Shown here piece after piece: positions 8,147-17,185 of a stretch of 52,675 nucleotides of DNA. Every line of letters begins with the position of its first letter. Position 1 is the stretch's first letter. The notes under the pieces were generated by a model. It did not search any database. It had not been told where the DNA came from and saw only the letters and a list, made by a program, of their open reading frames with translations. The DNA is taken from contig PDSY01000020.1 of the NCBI GenBank assembly GCA_002747105.1, forward strand, positions 1 through 52,675, written 5' to 3'. Position numbers and translations under genes: made by a program. Source of the DNA: Flavobacteriales bacterium (GTDB lineage Bacteria > Bacteroidota > Bacteroidia > Flavobacteriales > Weeksellaceae).

Positions 8147-8187
8147 TTTTTAAATTAAAAAAAAAGAATAAATAGATAAATTAAAAT

Positions 8188-9759
8188 ATGACAGCAATAA
8201 CCATTATTATAGGAGTAGTTGCCTTGATAGCAGGAGCATTGGGAGGGTTTTTATTCTCTAAAAGTACCCTAAATACAAAAGCAAAGTACATTTTAGCGGA
8301 TGCTCAAAAAAATGCAGAAACTACTATTCAAAAGGCAAAAGTAGAGGCGGAGGCCATTAAAAAGGAAAAACATCTACAGGCGAAAGAAAAGTTTTTGGAA
8401 CTCAAAGCTAAACACGATGAAAACATCAGACTTAGAGAAAAGAAAATCCAAGATACCGAAAAAAGAGCCAAAGACAAAGAATCTAAGCTGAATAAAGAGC
8501 TCAGTAAAACGGCTCAGTTAGAGAAAAAACTGAATAAACAAATTTCAGATTACGGTAAAAAGCACGACATAATGGATTCTAAAATGAAAAAAATAGATGA
8601 AATTACCAGTCAGAAAGTGGATATTTTGGAAAAAGTAGCCAATTATTCCGCAGAAGATGCTAAAAACGAATTGGTAGAGACAATGAAAGCCGAGGCTAAA
8701 ACCAAAGCTCAAGCTCATATTCAAACCATTATGGAAGAGGCAGAATTGAATGCCAAAACGGAAGCTAAAAAAATAGTAATTCAGACCATTCAAAGAATTG
8801 GAACAGAACAGGCCATCGAGAATTCGGTATCTGTATTCAATATTGAATCCGACGATATCAAAGGTAGAATTATCGGAAGAGAAGGACGAAATATTAGGGC
8901 TATTGAGGCAGCAACGGGAGTGGAAATTATCGTAGATGATACGCCAGAGGCAATTCTTTTGTCTTGTTTTGACCCTGTGAGAAGAGAGATAGCGAGATTA
9001 TCGCTACATCGTTTAGTTACCGATGGAAGAATTCACCCAGCGAGAATCGAGGAGGTAGTCAATAAAACAAAAAATCAAATCGAGGAGGAAATTATTGAAG
9101 TTGGAAAAAGAACCATTATTGATTTAGGTATTCATGGATTACACCCAGAATTGGTAAAAGTAGTCGGAAGGATGAAATACCGTTCTTCTTACGGACAAAA
9201 TCTATTACAACACTCTCGAGAGGTAGCTCATATTGCAGCAACAATGGCAGCGGAATTAGGATTGAATGTGAAATTAGCCAAAAGAGCAGGGCTTTTACAC
9301 GATATCGGAAAAGTACCAGAGCAAGAATCAGAACTTCCTCACGCTTTATTAGGAATGCAATGGGCAGAGAAATACGGCGAAAACAAAGAAGTGATTAATG
9401 CCATTGGAGCTCACCATGACGAAATTGAAATGACTTCTTTATTATCACCGATTATTCAGGTGGCAGATGCTATTTCAGGAGCAAGACCAGGGGCAAGACG
9501 ACAAGTTTTAGAATCTTATATCCAAAGATTAAAAGATTTAGAAGCCGCAGCAATGAGTTTTGATGGGGTGTCGAGTGCTTATGCTATTCAGGCAGGTAGA
9601 GAATTGAGGGTAATGGTAGAAAGCGAAAAAGTAAATGACGAAATCGCCGCACAATTATCTTATGATATTTCGGAGAAAATTCAAAACGAAATGACCTATC
9701 CAGGGCAGGTGAGAATAACCGTAATTAGAGAAACAAGAGCAGTTAATATAGCGAGATAA
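8188..9759 (+). CDS. rny: Ribonuclease Y
   Basis: 523 residues in the standard order: one membrane anchor at residues 3-23 ([21 protein letters not shown]), about 170 residues of charged coiled coil, a KH domain ([26 protein letters not shown]) and an HD domain with His371-Asp372 in [11 protein letters not shown]. RNase Y is a membrane-tethered endoribonuclease that starts mRNA turnover. Length is normal and all domains are intact. It follows the probable 6S RNA and is followed by a hairpin repeat at 9777-9850. Confidence 0.96.
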   Translation: MTAITIIIGVVALIAGALGGFLFSKSTLNTKAKYILADAQKNAETTIQKAKVEAEAIKKEKHLQAKEKFLELKAKHDENIRLREKKIQDTEKRAKDKESKLNKELSKTAQLEKKLNKQISDYGKKHDIMDSKMKKIDEITSQKVDILEKVANYSAEDAKNELVETMKAEAKTKAQAHIQTIMEEAELNAKTEAKKIVIQTIQRIGTEQAIENSVSVFNIESDDIKGRIIGREGRNIRAIEAATGVEIIVDDTPEAILLSCFDPVRREIARLSLHRLVTDGRIHPARIEEVVNKTKNQIEEEIIEVGKRTIIDLGIHGLHPELVKVVGRMKYRSSYGQNLLQHSREVAHIAATMAAELGLNVKLAKRAGLLHDIGKVPEQESELPHALLGMQWAEKYGENKEVINAIGAHHDEIEMTSLLSPIIQVADAISGARPGARRQVLESYIQRLKDLEAAAMSFDGVSSAYAIQAGRELRVMVESEKVNDEIAAQLSYDISEKIQNEMTYPGQVRITVIRETRAVNIAR

Positions 9760-9776
9760 TAAAATAAGAACAACCG

Positions 9777-9850
9777 AGAACCAAGAGTCAAGAACCAAGA
9801 ATAAGGAGGAGTGAAATCGTCTTACATCTTGATTCTTGACTCTTGGTTCT
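9777..9850. repeat. Inverted repeat with 24-bp arms between rny and the SulP gene
   Basis: Arms 9777-9800 and 9827-9850 are inverted copies with one mismatch, built of AGAACCAAGAGTCAAGAA units, around a 26-bp loop. It may terminate rny or be a dispersed hairpin repeat. A run of A follows on the plus strand, so it is not a classic plus-strand terminator. Confidence 0.8.
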
Positions 9851-9862
9851 AAAAAAAAGAGT

Positions 9863-11425
9863 ATGAAAAAAGTAATTAATTTATTTGATTTTAGGCAGAA
9901 GGTCAATTACGGAACAGAAATTTTATCAGGACTAACGGTTGCTTTGGCATTGATTCCCGAGGCCATCGCCTTTGCTTTAATTGCAGGACTGAATCCACTT
10001 ACAGGATTGTACGCTGCATTTAGTATTGGTTTGGTAACTTCCATTTTGGGAGGAAGACCAGGGATGATTTCAGGGGCAACAGGTGCTGTGGCCGTCGTTT
10101 ATTTAGGACTAATAACCGTTCTGAAAACCGCTAACCCATCTATTAGTGTAGAAGAAATTACCGAAAATGTCTTTGCGGTGGTGATAATGGCAGGGATTAT
10201 TCAAATTTTAGCGGGAGTTTTTCGTTTAGGGAAATTCATTCGTTTAGTTCCTCATTCGGTGATGTTTGGTTTTGTGAATGGATTGGCGATTGTGATTTTT
10301 ATGGCTCAGTTTGATTCCTTTAAAATTGATGGAAATTGGATGCAAGGAACCGACCTATATATTATGTTGGGCTTAACTTTACTCACGATGCTGATTATTT
10401 GGCTTTTACCAAAATTAACGAAATTAGTTCCGTCATCTTTAGTGGCGATTATTGTCGTTTCGGCGATTGTATTATTGGGAAATATAGAAACCAAAACTGT
10501 GGGTGATTTAGTAGAAGGAGGATTACAAGCTGGTTTCCCACCATTTCATATTCCAGAAGTTCCATTTAGTTTTGAAAAATTAATTCAGTTATTACCCTAT
10601 GCTTTTATCGTGGCAGGAGTAGGACTGATAGAAAGTTTATTAACCTTAAATTTAATAGATGAAATTACCCAAACGCGTGGGCAAAGTAATAAAGAATGTG
10701 TGGCTCAAGGAACGGCAAATATCGTTACAGGATTGTTCTCAGGAATGGGAGGTTGTGCGATGATTGGGCAGAGTTTAATCAATATTTCTTCGGGAGCGAG
10801 AGCAAGATTGTCGGGTATCGTGGCATCTGTTGGTTTATTAATGTTCATTATGTTTGGTGCCAATATTATTGAAAAATTACCAATGGCGGCTTTGGTAGGA
10901 GTAATGTTTATGGTGTCTATCGGAACATTTGAATGGGCGAGTTTAAAGATTTTTGGGAAAATGCCTTGGCACGATATTGTGGTCATGATTGTAGTGATTT
11001 TAATTACGGTATTTATGCACAATTTAGCATTGGCAGTATTGGTAGGAGTTATTATTTCTGCATTGGTTTTTGCTTGGGATAATGCAAGGAGAATTAGGGC
11101 GAGAAAATATATAGATGATAAAGGTATTAAACATTATGAGATTTATGGTCCCTTATTTTTCGGTTCTACGACGGCTTTTGGAGAAAAGTTTGATGTTCAA
11201 AATGACCCAAAGGAAATCATTATTGATTTCGCTGAAAGTAGGGTAGCCGATATGTCGGCAATTGAGGCTTTGGATAAAATCACTAAAAAATATAAAGAGG
11301 CTAATAAAATAGTGCATTTAAGACACCTGAGTAAAGATTGTGCGAAGTTGTTAAGCAATGTAGAAGCGATTATCGATGTGAATATCTTAGAAGATCCCGA
11401 TTATAAAGTAATGCTGGATAAGTAA
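9863..11425 (+). CDS. SulP family inorganic anion transporter with STAS domain
   Basis: About 520 residues from the ATG at 9863. An upstream in-frame ATG at 9836 lies inside the hairpin repeat and gives a non-conserved lead, so I reject it. The body has 10-14 hydrophobic segments. The SLC26/SulP signature ALIPEAIAFALIAGLNPLTGLYAAF sits near the start, and GRPGMISGATGAVAVV and GGCAMIGQSLINISSGARARLSG follow. The last ~90 residues form a cytosolic STAS domain (KEIIIDFAESRVADMSAIEAL). SulP proteins carry sulfate, bicarbonate or related anions across the inner membrane; the substrate cannot be told here. Confidence 0.92.
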   Translation: MKKVINLFDFRQKVNYGTEILSGLTVALALIPEAIAFALIAGLNPLTGLYAAFSIGLVTSILGGRPGMISGATGAVAVVYLGLITVLKTANPSISVEEITENVFAVVIMAGIIQILAGVFRLGKFIRLVPHSVMFGFVNGLAIVIFMAQFDSFKIDGNWMQGTDLYIMLGLTLLTMLIIWLLPKLTKLVPSSLVAIIVVSAIVLLGNIETKTVGDLVEGGLQAGFPPFHIPEVPFSFEKLIQLLPYAFIVAGVGLIESLLTLNLIDEITQTRGQSNKECVAQGTANIVTGLFSGMGGCAMIGQSLINISSGARARLSGIVASVGLLMFIMFGANIIEKLPMAALVGVMFMVSIGTFEWASLKIFGKMPWHDIVVMIVVILITVFMHNLALAVLVGVIISALVFAWDNARRIRARKYIDDKGIKHYEIYGPLFFGSTTAFGEKFDVQNDPKEIIIDFAESRVADMSAIEALDKITKKYKEANKIVHLRHLSKDCAKLLSNVEAIIDVNILEDPDYKVMLDK

Positions 11426-11426
11426 A

Positions 11427-11534
11427 TTTGTAGGATTTGGGAATTAGGATTTAGGGATTGGAAATGAGAAAAGTCTTTTAAGTCGTATTTAGAGCAATTA
11501 TTCTAACTCCTAACGCCTATTACCTAACCCCTAA
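11427..11534. repeat. Degenerate GGATTAGGG-type intergenic repeat
   Basis: The gap before the ArsC-like gene starts with copies of GGAATTAGG/TTTAGGGATT and ends with the complementary sense CTAACTCCTAACGCC...CCTAACCCC, so a loose hairpin is possible. The same word family recurs around 31.6-32.9 kb. Confidence 0.55.
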
Positions 11535-11539
11535 ATAAA

Positions 11540-11887
11540 ATGAAAAAAGTATATTATTTAAAGACTTGCAATACTTGTAAGCGTATCATGTCCGAGTTTG
11601 ATTTATCGGATTGGGAATTGAGAGAATTGAAATCTGAACCATTAACTGAAAAGGAATTAGAAGAAATGCGAAAGATGACTAATTCTTATGAGGGATTATT
11701 CAGCAAGCGTTCCACTCAGATTAGACAGCGGGGAATAGATACCAAAACTTTAACCGAAAATGATTTTAAGGAATTATTATTAGACCATTATAGTTTCTTA
11801 AAGCGACCTGTTTTTATAACAGATAATGAAATTTTCATTGGTAATGCTAAAAAAAACATAGAAAAAATAAGAGCATTTTTAGCCTAA
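11540..11887 (+). CDS. ArsC/Spx family protein (arsenate reductase-like)
   Basis: 115 residues with a thioredoxin-like ArsC fold. CNTCKR at residues 10-15 gives a CxxC pair where classical ArsC has a single catalytic Cys. The motif KRPVFITDNEIFIGN late in the protein is the ArsC/YffB element containing the Arg that binds the oxyanion or glutathione. Members include ArsC, Spx and YffB. No ars genes are nearby, so arsenate reduction is not implied; a general thiol-redox role is equally possible. It is probably a monocistronic unit between the SulP gene and a lipoprotein. Confidence 0.82.
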   Translation: MKKVYYLKTCNTCKRIMSEFDLSDWELRELKSEPLTEKELEEMRKMTNSYEGLFSKRSTQIRQRGIDTKTLTENDFKELLLDHYSFLKRPVFITDNEIFIGNAKKNIEKIRAFLA

Positions 11888-11950
11888 ATATTTGCAGGTT
11901 AAAAAAAAAATATTAACTTTGGAGCAATAATAAAAAAAATATATAGTATT

Positions 11951-12631
11951 ATGAAGAAATTAATTTTATGTGGTGTTTTAGCACTATCGATGTTAGGAGT
12001 TCAGTCTTGTAGAAAAGATGATAACGGTGGTGGAGATACTCCAACGCCACCGCCAACACCAACGCTTACATCTAAAGTTACTTATGATGGGCAAGACTAT
12101 CAGTTGGATACTACTGCTGCTCAAGTAACTGGTAATCAGGAAGGACAAGTGGTTGGATTTACAATCCAAGATGCTAATGGAAATGATATAACAGCAACAA
12201 GATGGATTATATCTTCTTGGAATGGAGATTTGGATAATATACAAAATTCTGAAAACTATGCAGAAACTATTGTTTATGTACCAGTAGATGGACAGGATAT
12301 TGTACATCCACAAGATGCTCAGACTATTTACGGAGCAGGATTTGGATTATTTGCAGGTAATGCTACTGAGCCAGTTGATTTAGGAGATATTTCAGCTGTT
12401 ACTTTGAATATTGAGTCTGCAGCATATCCAGAGCAAGGAAGTGAGGCGCCAGGAACCATCAAATATACTGCATCTGTAGAGGCTGCTAAGCCAGTTGAAG
12501 TATCTTTTAATGGAGATTTTTATGGACCATACATTTATAAGCTTCCAGCAGAAGAGGGAGGTTCAAGAAGAGCACCTAAATCTATCGACAGAACTGTTGT
12601 TAACTTGAAAGACTTAAAATTAGCAAAATAA
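11951..12631 (+). CDS. Hypothetical lipoprotein with proline-rich linker
   Basis: 226 residues. The signal ends VQSC with the lipid Cys at 20. It is followed by a low-complexity tether (GGGDTPTPPPTPTLT, about residues 26-40) and a beta-rich domain beginning VTYDGQDYQLDTTAAQV. The C-terminus has a basic patch (GGSRRAPKSIDR). Codon use looks less A/T-biased than neighbours (many GCT, CCA and GGA codons), which often marks well-expressed surface proteins. I recognise no family. It should be an outer-membrane lipoprotein exposed on one side of the membrane. A strong terminator follows. Confidence 0.8.
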   Translation: MKKLILCGVLALSMLGVQSCRKDDNGGGDTPTPPPTPTLTSKVTYDGQDYQLDTTAAQVTGNQEGQVVGFTIQDANGNDITATRWIISSWNGDLDNIQNSENYAETIVYVPVDGQDIVHPQDAQTIYGAGFGLFAGNATEPVDLGDISAVTLNIESAAYPEQGSEAPGTIKYTASVEAAKPVEVSFNGDFYGPYIYKLPAEEGGSRRAPKSIDRTVVNLKDLKLAK

Positions 12632-12655
12632 TGATTGTTAATTATTATTAAATGT

Positions 12656-12690
12656 AAAAAATCACCTAAATTTATTTGGGTGATTTTTTT
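12656..12690 (+). terminator. Rho-independent terminator after the lipoprotein gene
   Basis: AAAAAATCACCTAAA pairs with TTTGGGTGATTTTTTT around TTTA, followed by T's. It closes the plus-strand unit ahead of the convergent prfC. Confidence 0.88.
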
Positions 12691-12718
12691 TGGTATATAT
12701 GTTAAGGAATACAAAAGA

Positions 12719-12743
12719 GGTCGCCTCAATTTTTTAGACGACC
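12719..12743 (-). terminator. Hairpin terminator after prfC
   Basis: GGTCGCCT and AGACGACC pair around an A/T loop 25 bp past the prfC stop. On the minus strand the stem is followed by TCTTTTG, a short U-rich tail. Confidence 0.6.
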
Positions 12744-12767
12744 ATTATTGGTATAAAAGGTTTCATT

Positions 12768-14360
12768 CTAATCTTTAAACTCACTAATGAAGTGAAGTTT
12801 AATATTTGGGAATTTCTGTTCTGTCATTTGAATAGTGAACGCAGAATCGGCTAAGAATACCAATTGGTTATATTTGTCTCTGGCTAAAAACCTTTGCTTT
12901 AGCTTTTTAAATTCTGCAAATTCCTCCGAACTTTCATCGGCTTCTATCCAACAAGCTTTGTGAATTGATAGAGGTTCATAAGAACATTTAGCTCCGTATT
13001 CGTGTTCCAAACGATATTGGATGACTTCGTATTGTAATGCTCCAACCGTACCGATAATCTTTCTTCCGTTCATTTCCAAAGTAAATAACTGAGCCACACC
13101 TTCGTCCATTAATTGGTCAATTCCCTTGGCTAATTGCTTGGCTTTCATTGGGTCATTATTATTGATATAACGGAAATGCTCTGGAGAGAAGCTCGGTATT
13201 CCTTTGAACTGCAATTTTTCTCCTGCCGTTAAAGTATCTCCAATTCTAAAGTTTCCTGTGTCGTGTAGCCCCACAATATCTCCAGGGAAACTTTCATCCA
13301 CTACTGCTTTTTTATCTGCGAAAAAGGCATTTGGAGAGGAGAATTTTACTTTTTTATTTTCCCTTACTAAAAGATAATTTTCATTTCGTTTAAATGTCCC
13401 TGAAACAATTTTCACAAACGCCAATCGATCTCTGTGTTTAGGGTCCATATTGGCATGAATTTTAAATACAAAACCTGTGAATTTTGCTTCTTCGGGTTTT
13501 ACGATTCTCGTATCACTTTCTTTGGGTTGAGGCATTGGAGCGATTTCGATAAAGGCATCTAATAATTCTCTAACTCCAAAATTATTCAATGCAGAACCAA
13601 AAAATACAGGTTGTAAGTTTCCTTTTACATACTCTTCTTTATTGAATTGAGGATAAACGGTTTCTATCAATTCCAGTTCCTCACGCATGGTATTGGCTGG
13701 TTCTTCGCCGATGATTTCATCAATTTTGGTATCATTAATATCATCAAAAGTGATTGAATCTCCTACCTTTTGCTTTTTTTCTTCTAAAAATAATTGAATA
13801 TTTTTCTCCCAAATATTATAAATACCTTGAAAATCAGCTCCCATTCCGATAGGTAAAGAAAGTGGCGTAACCGTCAGTCCTAATTTTTGCTCTACTTCGT
13901 CCAAAAGATCAAAGGCATCTTTTCCTTCTCGGTCTAATTTATTGATGAAAACAAGCATTGGGATATTTCTCATTCTACAAACCTTAACGAGTTTTTCGGT
14001 TTGTTCCTCGACTCCTTTGGCAACATCTATTACAACGATTACCGAATCTACGGCGGTTAAAGTTCGGTAGGTGTCTTCTGCAAAATCTTTATGCCCGGGT
14101 GTGTCTAAGATATTGATTTTATGATTTTTATATTCAAAAGCTAAAACGGAAGTCGCTACGGAGATTCCTCTTTGTCTTTCTATTTCCATAAAATCCGAAG
14201 TCGCCCCTTTTTTAATCTTATTAGATTTTACGGCTCCTGCTTCTTGGATGGCTCCACCAAAGAGTAAGAGTTTTTCTGTTAAGGTTGTTTTCCCTGCATC
14301 GGGGTGAGAAATAATTCCAAATGTTTTTCTTTTTTGTATTTCTTGTAATAAATCTGCCAT
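12768..14360 (-). CDS. prfC: Peptide chain release factor 3
   Basis: 530 residues, the usual RF3 length. GTPase motifs are intact: G1 HPDAGKTT at residues 19-26, the switch region GISVATSVLAF, G3 DTPGH and G4 NKLD. The C-terminal domains include KARQLAKGIDQLMDEGVAQLF-like and VGALQYEVIQYRL segments specific to RF3 rather than EF-G. RF3 is a cytosolic GTPase that recycles RF1/RF2 from ribosomes after termination. It is a single-gene unit with its own promoter (14378-14409) and terminator. Confidence 0.96.
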   Translation of the reverse strand: MADLLQEIQKRKTFGIISHPDAGKTTLTEKLLLFGGAIQEAGAVKSNKIKKGATSDFMEIERQRGISVATSVLAFEYKNHKINILDTPGHKDFAEDTYRTLTAVDSVIVVIDVAKGVEEQTEKLVKVCRMRNIPMLVFINKLDREGKDAFDLLDEVEQKLGLTVTPLSLPIGMGADFQGIYNIWEKNIQLFLEEKKQKVGDSITFDDINDTKIDEIIGEEPANTMREELELIETVYPQFNKEEYVKGNLQPVFFGSALNNFGVRELLDAFIEIAPMPQPKESDTRIVKPEEAKFTGFVFKIHANMDPKHRDRLAFVKIVSGTFKRNENYLLVRENKKVKFSSPNAFFADKKAVVDESFPGDIVGLHDTGNFRIGDTLTAGEKLQFKGIPSFSPEHFRYINNNDPMKAKQLAKGIDQLMDEGVAQLFTLEMNGRKIIGTVGALQYEVIQYRLEHEYGAKCSYEPLSIHKACWIEADESSEEFAEFKKLKQRFLARDKYNQLVFLADSAFTIQMTEQKFPNIKLHFISEFKD

Positions 14361-14377
14361 AAAAAAAATTCTGACTG

Positions 14378-14409
14378 CAAAAATAAGGTTTTTGTATTAA
14401 TTGTACCAA
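14378..14409 (-). promoter_or_regulatory. Promoter of prfC
   Basis: On the minus strand TTG (14409-14407) is followed after 21 bp by TATTTTTG (14385-14378), matching the Bacteroidota TTG/TAnnTTTG pattern, 17 bp before the ATG. Confidence 0.6.
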
Positions 14410-14464
14410 TCTAACTTTAGTCTGTGAAATGCTATTATTGGGAATAAACTCTCGATAAGTCTGG

Positions 14465-14834
14465 TAGGGCAAAATCATACTTTATTAAAATATGTTAAAA
14501 ATAATCAAATTTATATTAATACATTAGATAACAGGCACTTAATGACTAAATATTCATTCTTTTGTCTTGAAACAAAAGAACCAAAAATTCAAGACTGCGG
14601 AAATTCGGCTAAAAATAAAGTTCAAAATCTAAAATTTCTAAAACTTGCCCCACCGCTTTTCCCCTCGCTTGCATCGAACACAAGAAATTTTTTAACGATT
14701 TTAAACTTTATTTTCTTAACGCCGACATTTCCGAGGTCGTTTTATCAGCGTTAAAATCTAATACATTCAATAAAATACTTATTGATAATGTTTTAACTCT
14801 AAATCAAATGCTACAAAAGTATGATTCCGCCCTA
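14465..14834. mobile_element. 370-bp MITE-like element, copy A
   Basis: It fills most of the 549-bp gap between prfC and the permease. Its ends are inverted repeats: TAGGGC-AA-AATCATACTTT on the left, and the same with GG in place of AA on the right when read inward. Imperfect 10-bp direct repeats (ATAAGTCTGG at 14455-14464, ATAAGTTTAG at 14835-14844) abut it and look like a target duplication. The inside holds hairpins such as CTTTTGT-CTTGAA-ACAAAAG and TTAACGC...GCGTTAA. Copy B at 46841-47210 is the same length in opposite orientation. A 70-codon ORF inside (14542-14754) is not preserved in copy B, so I read the element as non-coding and non-autonomous. Confidence 0.8.
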
Positions 14835-14909
14835 ATAAGTTTAGTACCAACAAGTATTTAATTCGAAAAAAAATCATACCTTTAAGGCTTTAGTGAAAAA
14901 TAATAATCA

Positions 14910-16574
14910 ATGAATCAACTTTTTAGGAGAAAACAATACGACTTGGAAAATCATCAAACAGGATTGAATAGAGTTTTAGGCATTTGGGATATTGTATTTT
15001 TTGGACTGGCAGCTATTATTGGAGCGGGAAGTTTTAGTAGTTTGGGAGAAGCTGTTTTTAAAGGTGGTCCAGGGGTTATTTCGCTTTATATTATTTGCGG
15101 ATTAGCTTGTGGATTTACCGCCATGTCTTATGCTGAATTTGCCAGTAGAATTCCCACAGCGGGTTCGGCTTATACCTATGCTTATGCCAGTTTTGGAGAA
15201 CTAATAGCGTGGGTGATTGGTTGGGCATTGATTATGGAATATTCTTTTGGAAATATCTATGTGGCTTTTTCTTGGAGCGATTATTTTACTTCTTTTTTAG
15301 ATCGATTGGGTTTACATATTCCAGAATACTTCAGTACGAGTTACCCTGAAGCCCAAAAAGCATTTCTTAACCATTCTGAAAATAAAGAACTTATAAGAGC
15401 ATGGGAAAACGCTCCGATAGTGGGCGGAATGAAATTGATTTTGGATATTCCTGCTTTGATGATTAACCTATTCATCACGATTTTGGTGTATTTAGGAGTG
15501 AAGGAAAGTAAGAATTTTAATAATCTATTGGTGATTTTAAAAATCGCTGTGATTGCTTTAATTATAGGAGTTGGTATTTTTTATATTAATACAGATAATT
15601 GGTTGCCAACCAATAATGAAGGGATTACTTCTTTTATGCCGAACGGTTTCTCGGGGGTTATGTCTGCTGTTTCGGGTGTTTTCTTTGCCTATATCGGGTT
15701 TGATGCCTTGAGTGTGCTTTCCGAAGAAACGAAAAATCCACAAAAAAATCTTCCACGAGGAATGATGATTTCTTTGGTGTTAAGTACGCTTATTTATATC
15801 GTACTGACTTTAATTTTAACAGGAATGGTAGATTACCGAAAATTTGATGGAGTAGGAGATCCGCTTTCCTTTATTTTTGCTCCCGAAAATGCAAATGCTC
15901 CATTAATGGAATTCATTGTTTCGGTTACAGCGATTATTGCCATCACTTCGGTATTATTGGTTTTTCAGATGGGGCAACCGAGGATTTGGTATGCGATGAG
16001 TAAAGATGGGCTGATGCCAAAACGATTTTCTAAAATTCATCCTCGATACAAAACGCCATCTTATGCGACGATTATCACAGGACTTGCAGTAGGGATTCCA
16101 ATATTATTTACAGATAAAAAATTCATATTAGATTTTACGAGTATCGGGACCATTTTCGCTTTTGTATTGGTAAATGGAGGGATTTTATTAATGCCCGAAA
16201 AAATAAAAGTAAAGGGAAGGTTTCATATGCCTTATATCAATGCTCAATGGATTTTCCCTATCCTTTTTATTGGAGGTTTGATAGGTTTTTATCTTTGGAT
16301 TCCTGATTTTTTCCATCATTTAATGGATTGGAATGATCCTCACGAAGGTGAATTTAGATTATCTATTTTTATTTATTTACTAATGAATTTGGTGTTAATG
16401 TTATTTTCTTTCCTAAAAAAATGGTCTTTAATTCCACTTTTAGGATTGAGTTCTTGTCTGTATTTATTAACAGGTATGACCCACGAAAATTGGTTTTGGT
16501 TTGGTGTTTGGTTTGCCATTGGTTTAGTGCTTTACTTCGTCTATGGGTACAGGAAAAGTAAATTAGCCAAATAA
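14910..16574 (+). CDS. APC family amino acid permease
   Basis: 554 residues with about 12-14 membrane segments. The first helix contains the substrate-binding glycine motif GLAAIIGAGSFSSLGEAV (GxG in the unwound part of TM1), followed by GPGVISLYIICGLACGFTAMSYAEFASRIPTAGSAYTYAY, a strong match to cationic amino acid/polyamine APC carriers (CAT/YfnA-like). GFDALSVLSEETKNPQKNLPRG is the conserved TM6/loop signature. It imports amino acids across the inner membrane by proton coupling; which amino acid is not clear. The start lies 75 bp after element copy A. Confidence 0.92.
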   Translation: MNQLFRRKQYDLENHQTGLNRVLGIWDIVFFGLAAIIGAGSFSSLGEAVFKGGPGVISLYIICGLACGFTAMSYAEFASRIPTAGSAYTYAYASFGELIAWVIGWALIMEYSFGNIYVAFSWSDYFTSFLDRLGLHIPEYFSTSYPEAQKAFLNHSENKELIRAWENAPIVGGMKLILDIPALMINLFITILVYLGVKESKNFNNLLVILKIAVIALIIGVGIFYINTDNWLPTNNEGITSFMPNGFSGVMSAVSGVFFAYIGFDALSVLSEETKNPQKNLPRGMMISLVLSTLIYIVLTLILTGMVDYRKFDGVGDPLSFIFAPENANAPLMEFIVSVTAIIAITSVLLVFQMGQPRIWYAMSKDGLMPKRFSKIHPRYKTPSYATIITGLAVGIPILFTDKKFILDFTSIGTIFAFVLVNGGILLMPEKIKVKGRFHMPYINAQWIFPILFIGGLIGFYLWIPDFFHHLMDWNDPHEGEFRLSIFIYLLMNLVLMLFSFLKKWSLIPLLGLSSCLYLLTGMTHENWFWFGVWFAIGLVLYFVYGYRKSKLAK

Positions 16575-16635
16575 TATAAAGTGTTGATTTATAATATGTA
16601 ATCCATTAAAAAAAAATTGTATATCAGTTCAATTA

Positions 16636-16671
16636 ATCTACAACTTATCAAAGACTAGTTGTAGATTTTTT
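16636..16671 (+). terminator. Rho-independent terminator after the permease gene
   Basis: AATCTACAACT pairs with AGTTGTAGATT around an 11-bp loop and runs into TTTTTTATT. Confidence 0.85.
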
Positions 16672-16771
16672 ATTGTTTTACACTGAGTTAAAAAAGCGCT
16701 GATATATTGATTTAGTGAATCATTGTACACCAAATTACAGTTGGTAAGAATAAAAAAAATACTACTTTGTT

Positions 16772-16803
16772 TTGCATATTACCAAAACTTTTTTATATCT
16801 TTG
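16772..16803 (+). promoter_or_regulatory. Promoter of the padR-pspC operon
   Basis: TTG at 16772-16774, a 21-bp spacer and TATCTTTG at 16796-16803 fit the Bacteroidota consensus, leaving a leader of about 35 bases before the ATG at 16844. PadR proteins often repress their own promoter, so an operator may overlap here, but no clear dyad is seen. Confidence 0.65.
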
Positions 16804-16843
16804 CATTATCAAAGTTAAATACTAACACCTAAATTTTAGATAT

Positions 16844-17173
16844 ATGAAGAAAGAAAATACCAAAGCACAGATGAGAAAGGGCATCTTGGAGTTTTGTATT
16901 TTGAGTTTGATTAGTCGCAAAGAAATGTATGTTTCCGATTTAATTGCTGAACTCAAAAAAGGAGAACTAGATGTCGTAGAAGGAACACTTTACCCACTTT
17001 TGACAAGATTAAAAAATGGAGAATTTTTATCTTATCGTTGGGAAGAATCTACAGGAGGGCCGCCAAGAAAATATTATCAACTGACAGATAAAGGCGAAGA
17101 ATTTTTAAAAGAACTCGCTCAAACTTGGCAAAAACTAAACGAATCCGTAAATAAAATCACTCAACAATCTTAA
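16844..17173 (+). CDS. PadR family transcriptional regulator
   Basis: 109 residues forming a winged helix-turn-helix. KGILEFCILSLISRKEMYVSDLIAELKKGELDVVEGTLYPLLTRLKNGEFL is the PadR signature, with the wing at GGPPRKYYQLTDKGEEFL. It is a short (s-PadR) type with one C-terminal dimer helix. It precedes the PspC-domain gene by 12 bp. Paired PadR plus PspC/HAAS-domain membrane proteins are a common module in Firmicutes and Bacteroidota in which the regulator controls the partner gene. The inducing signal is unknown. Confidence 0.92.
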   Translation: MKKENTKAQMRKGILEFCILSLISRKEMYVSDLIAELKKGELDVVEGTLYPLLTRLKNGEFLSYRWEESTGGPPRKYYQLTDKGEEFLKELAQTWQKLNESVNKITQQS

Positions 17174-17185
17174 AAAACTATTATT

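Noticed and set aside
9836..9862. Upstream ATG for the SulP transporter
   Set aside because: It is created by the right arm of the hairpin repeat 9777-9850; the conserved protein begins at the ATG at 9863.
11540..11887. Arsenic resistance locus
   Set aside because: Only an ArsC/Spx-fold protein is present, with CxxC and no arsR, arsB or acr3 neighbour, so arsenate reduction is not supported.
14542..14754. A 70-codon plus-strand ORF inside element copy A
   Set aside because: The inverted copy B has ATA instead of ATG at the start and no equal-length ORF, the predicted product is low complexity, and the element is better read as non-coding.
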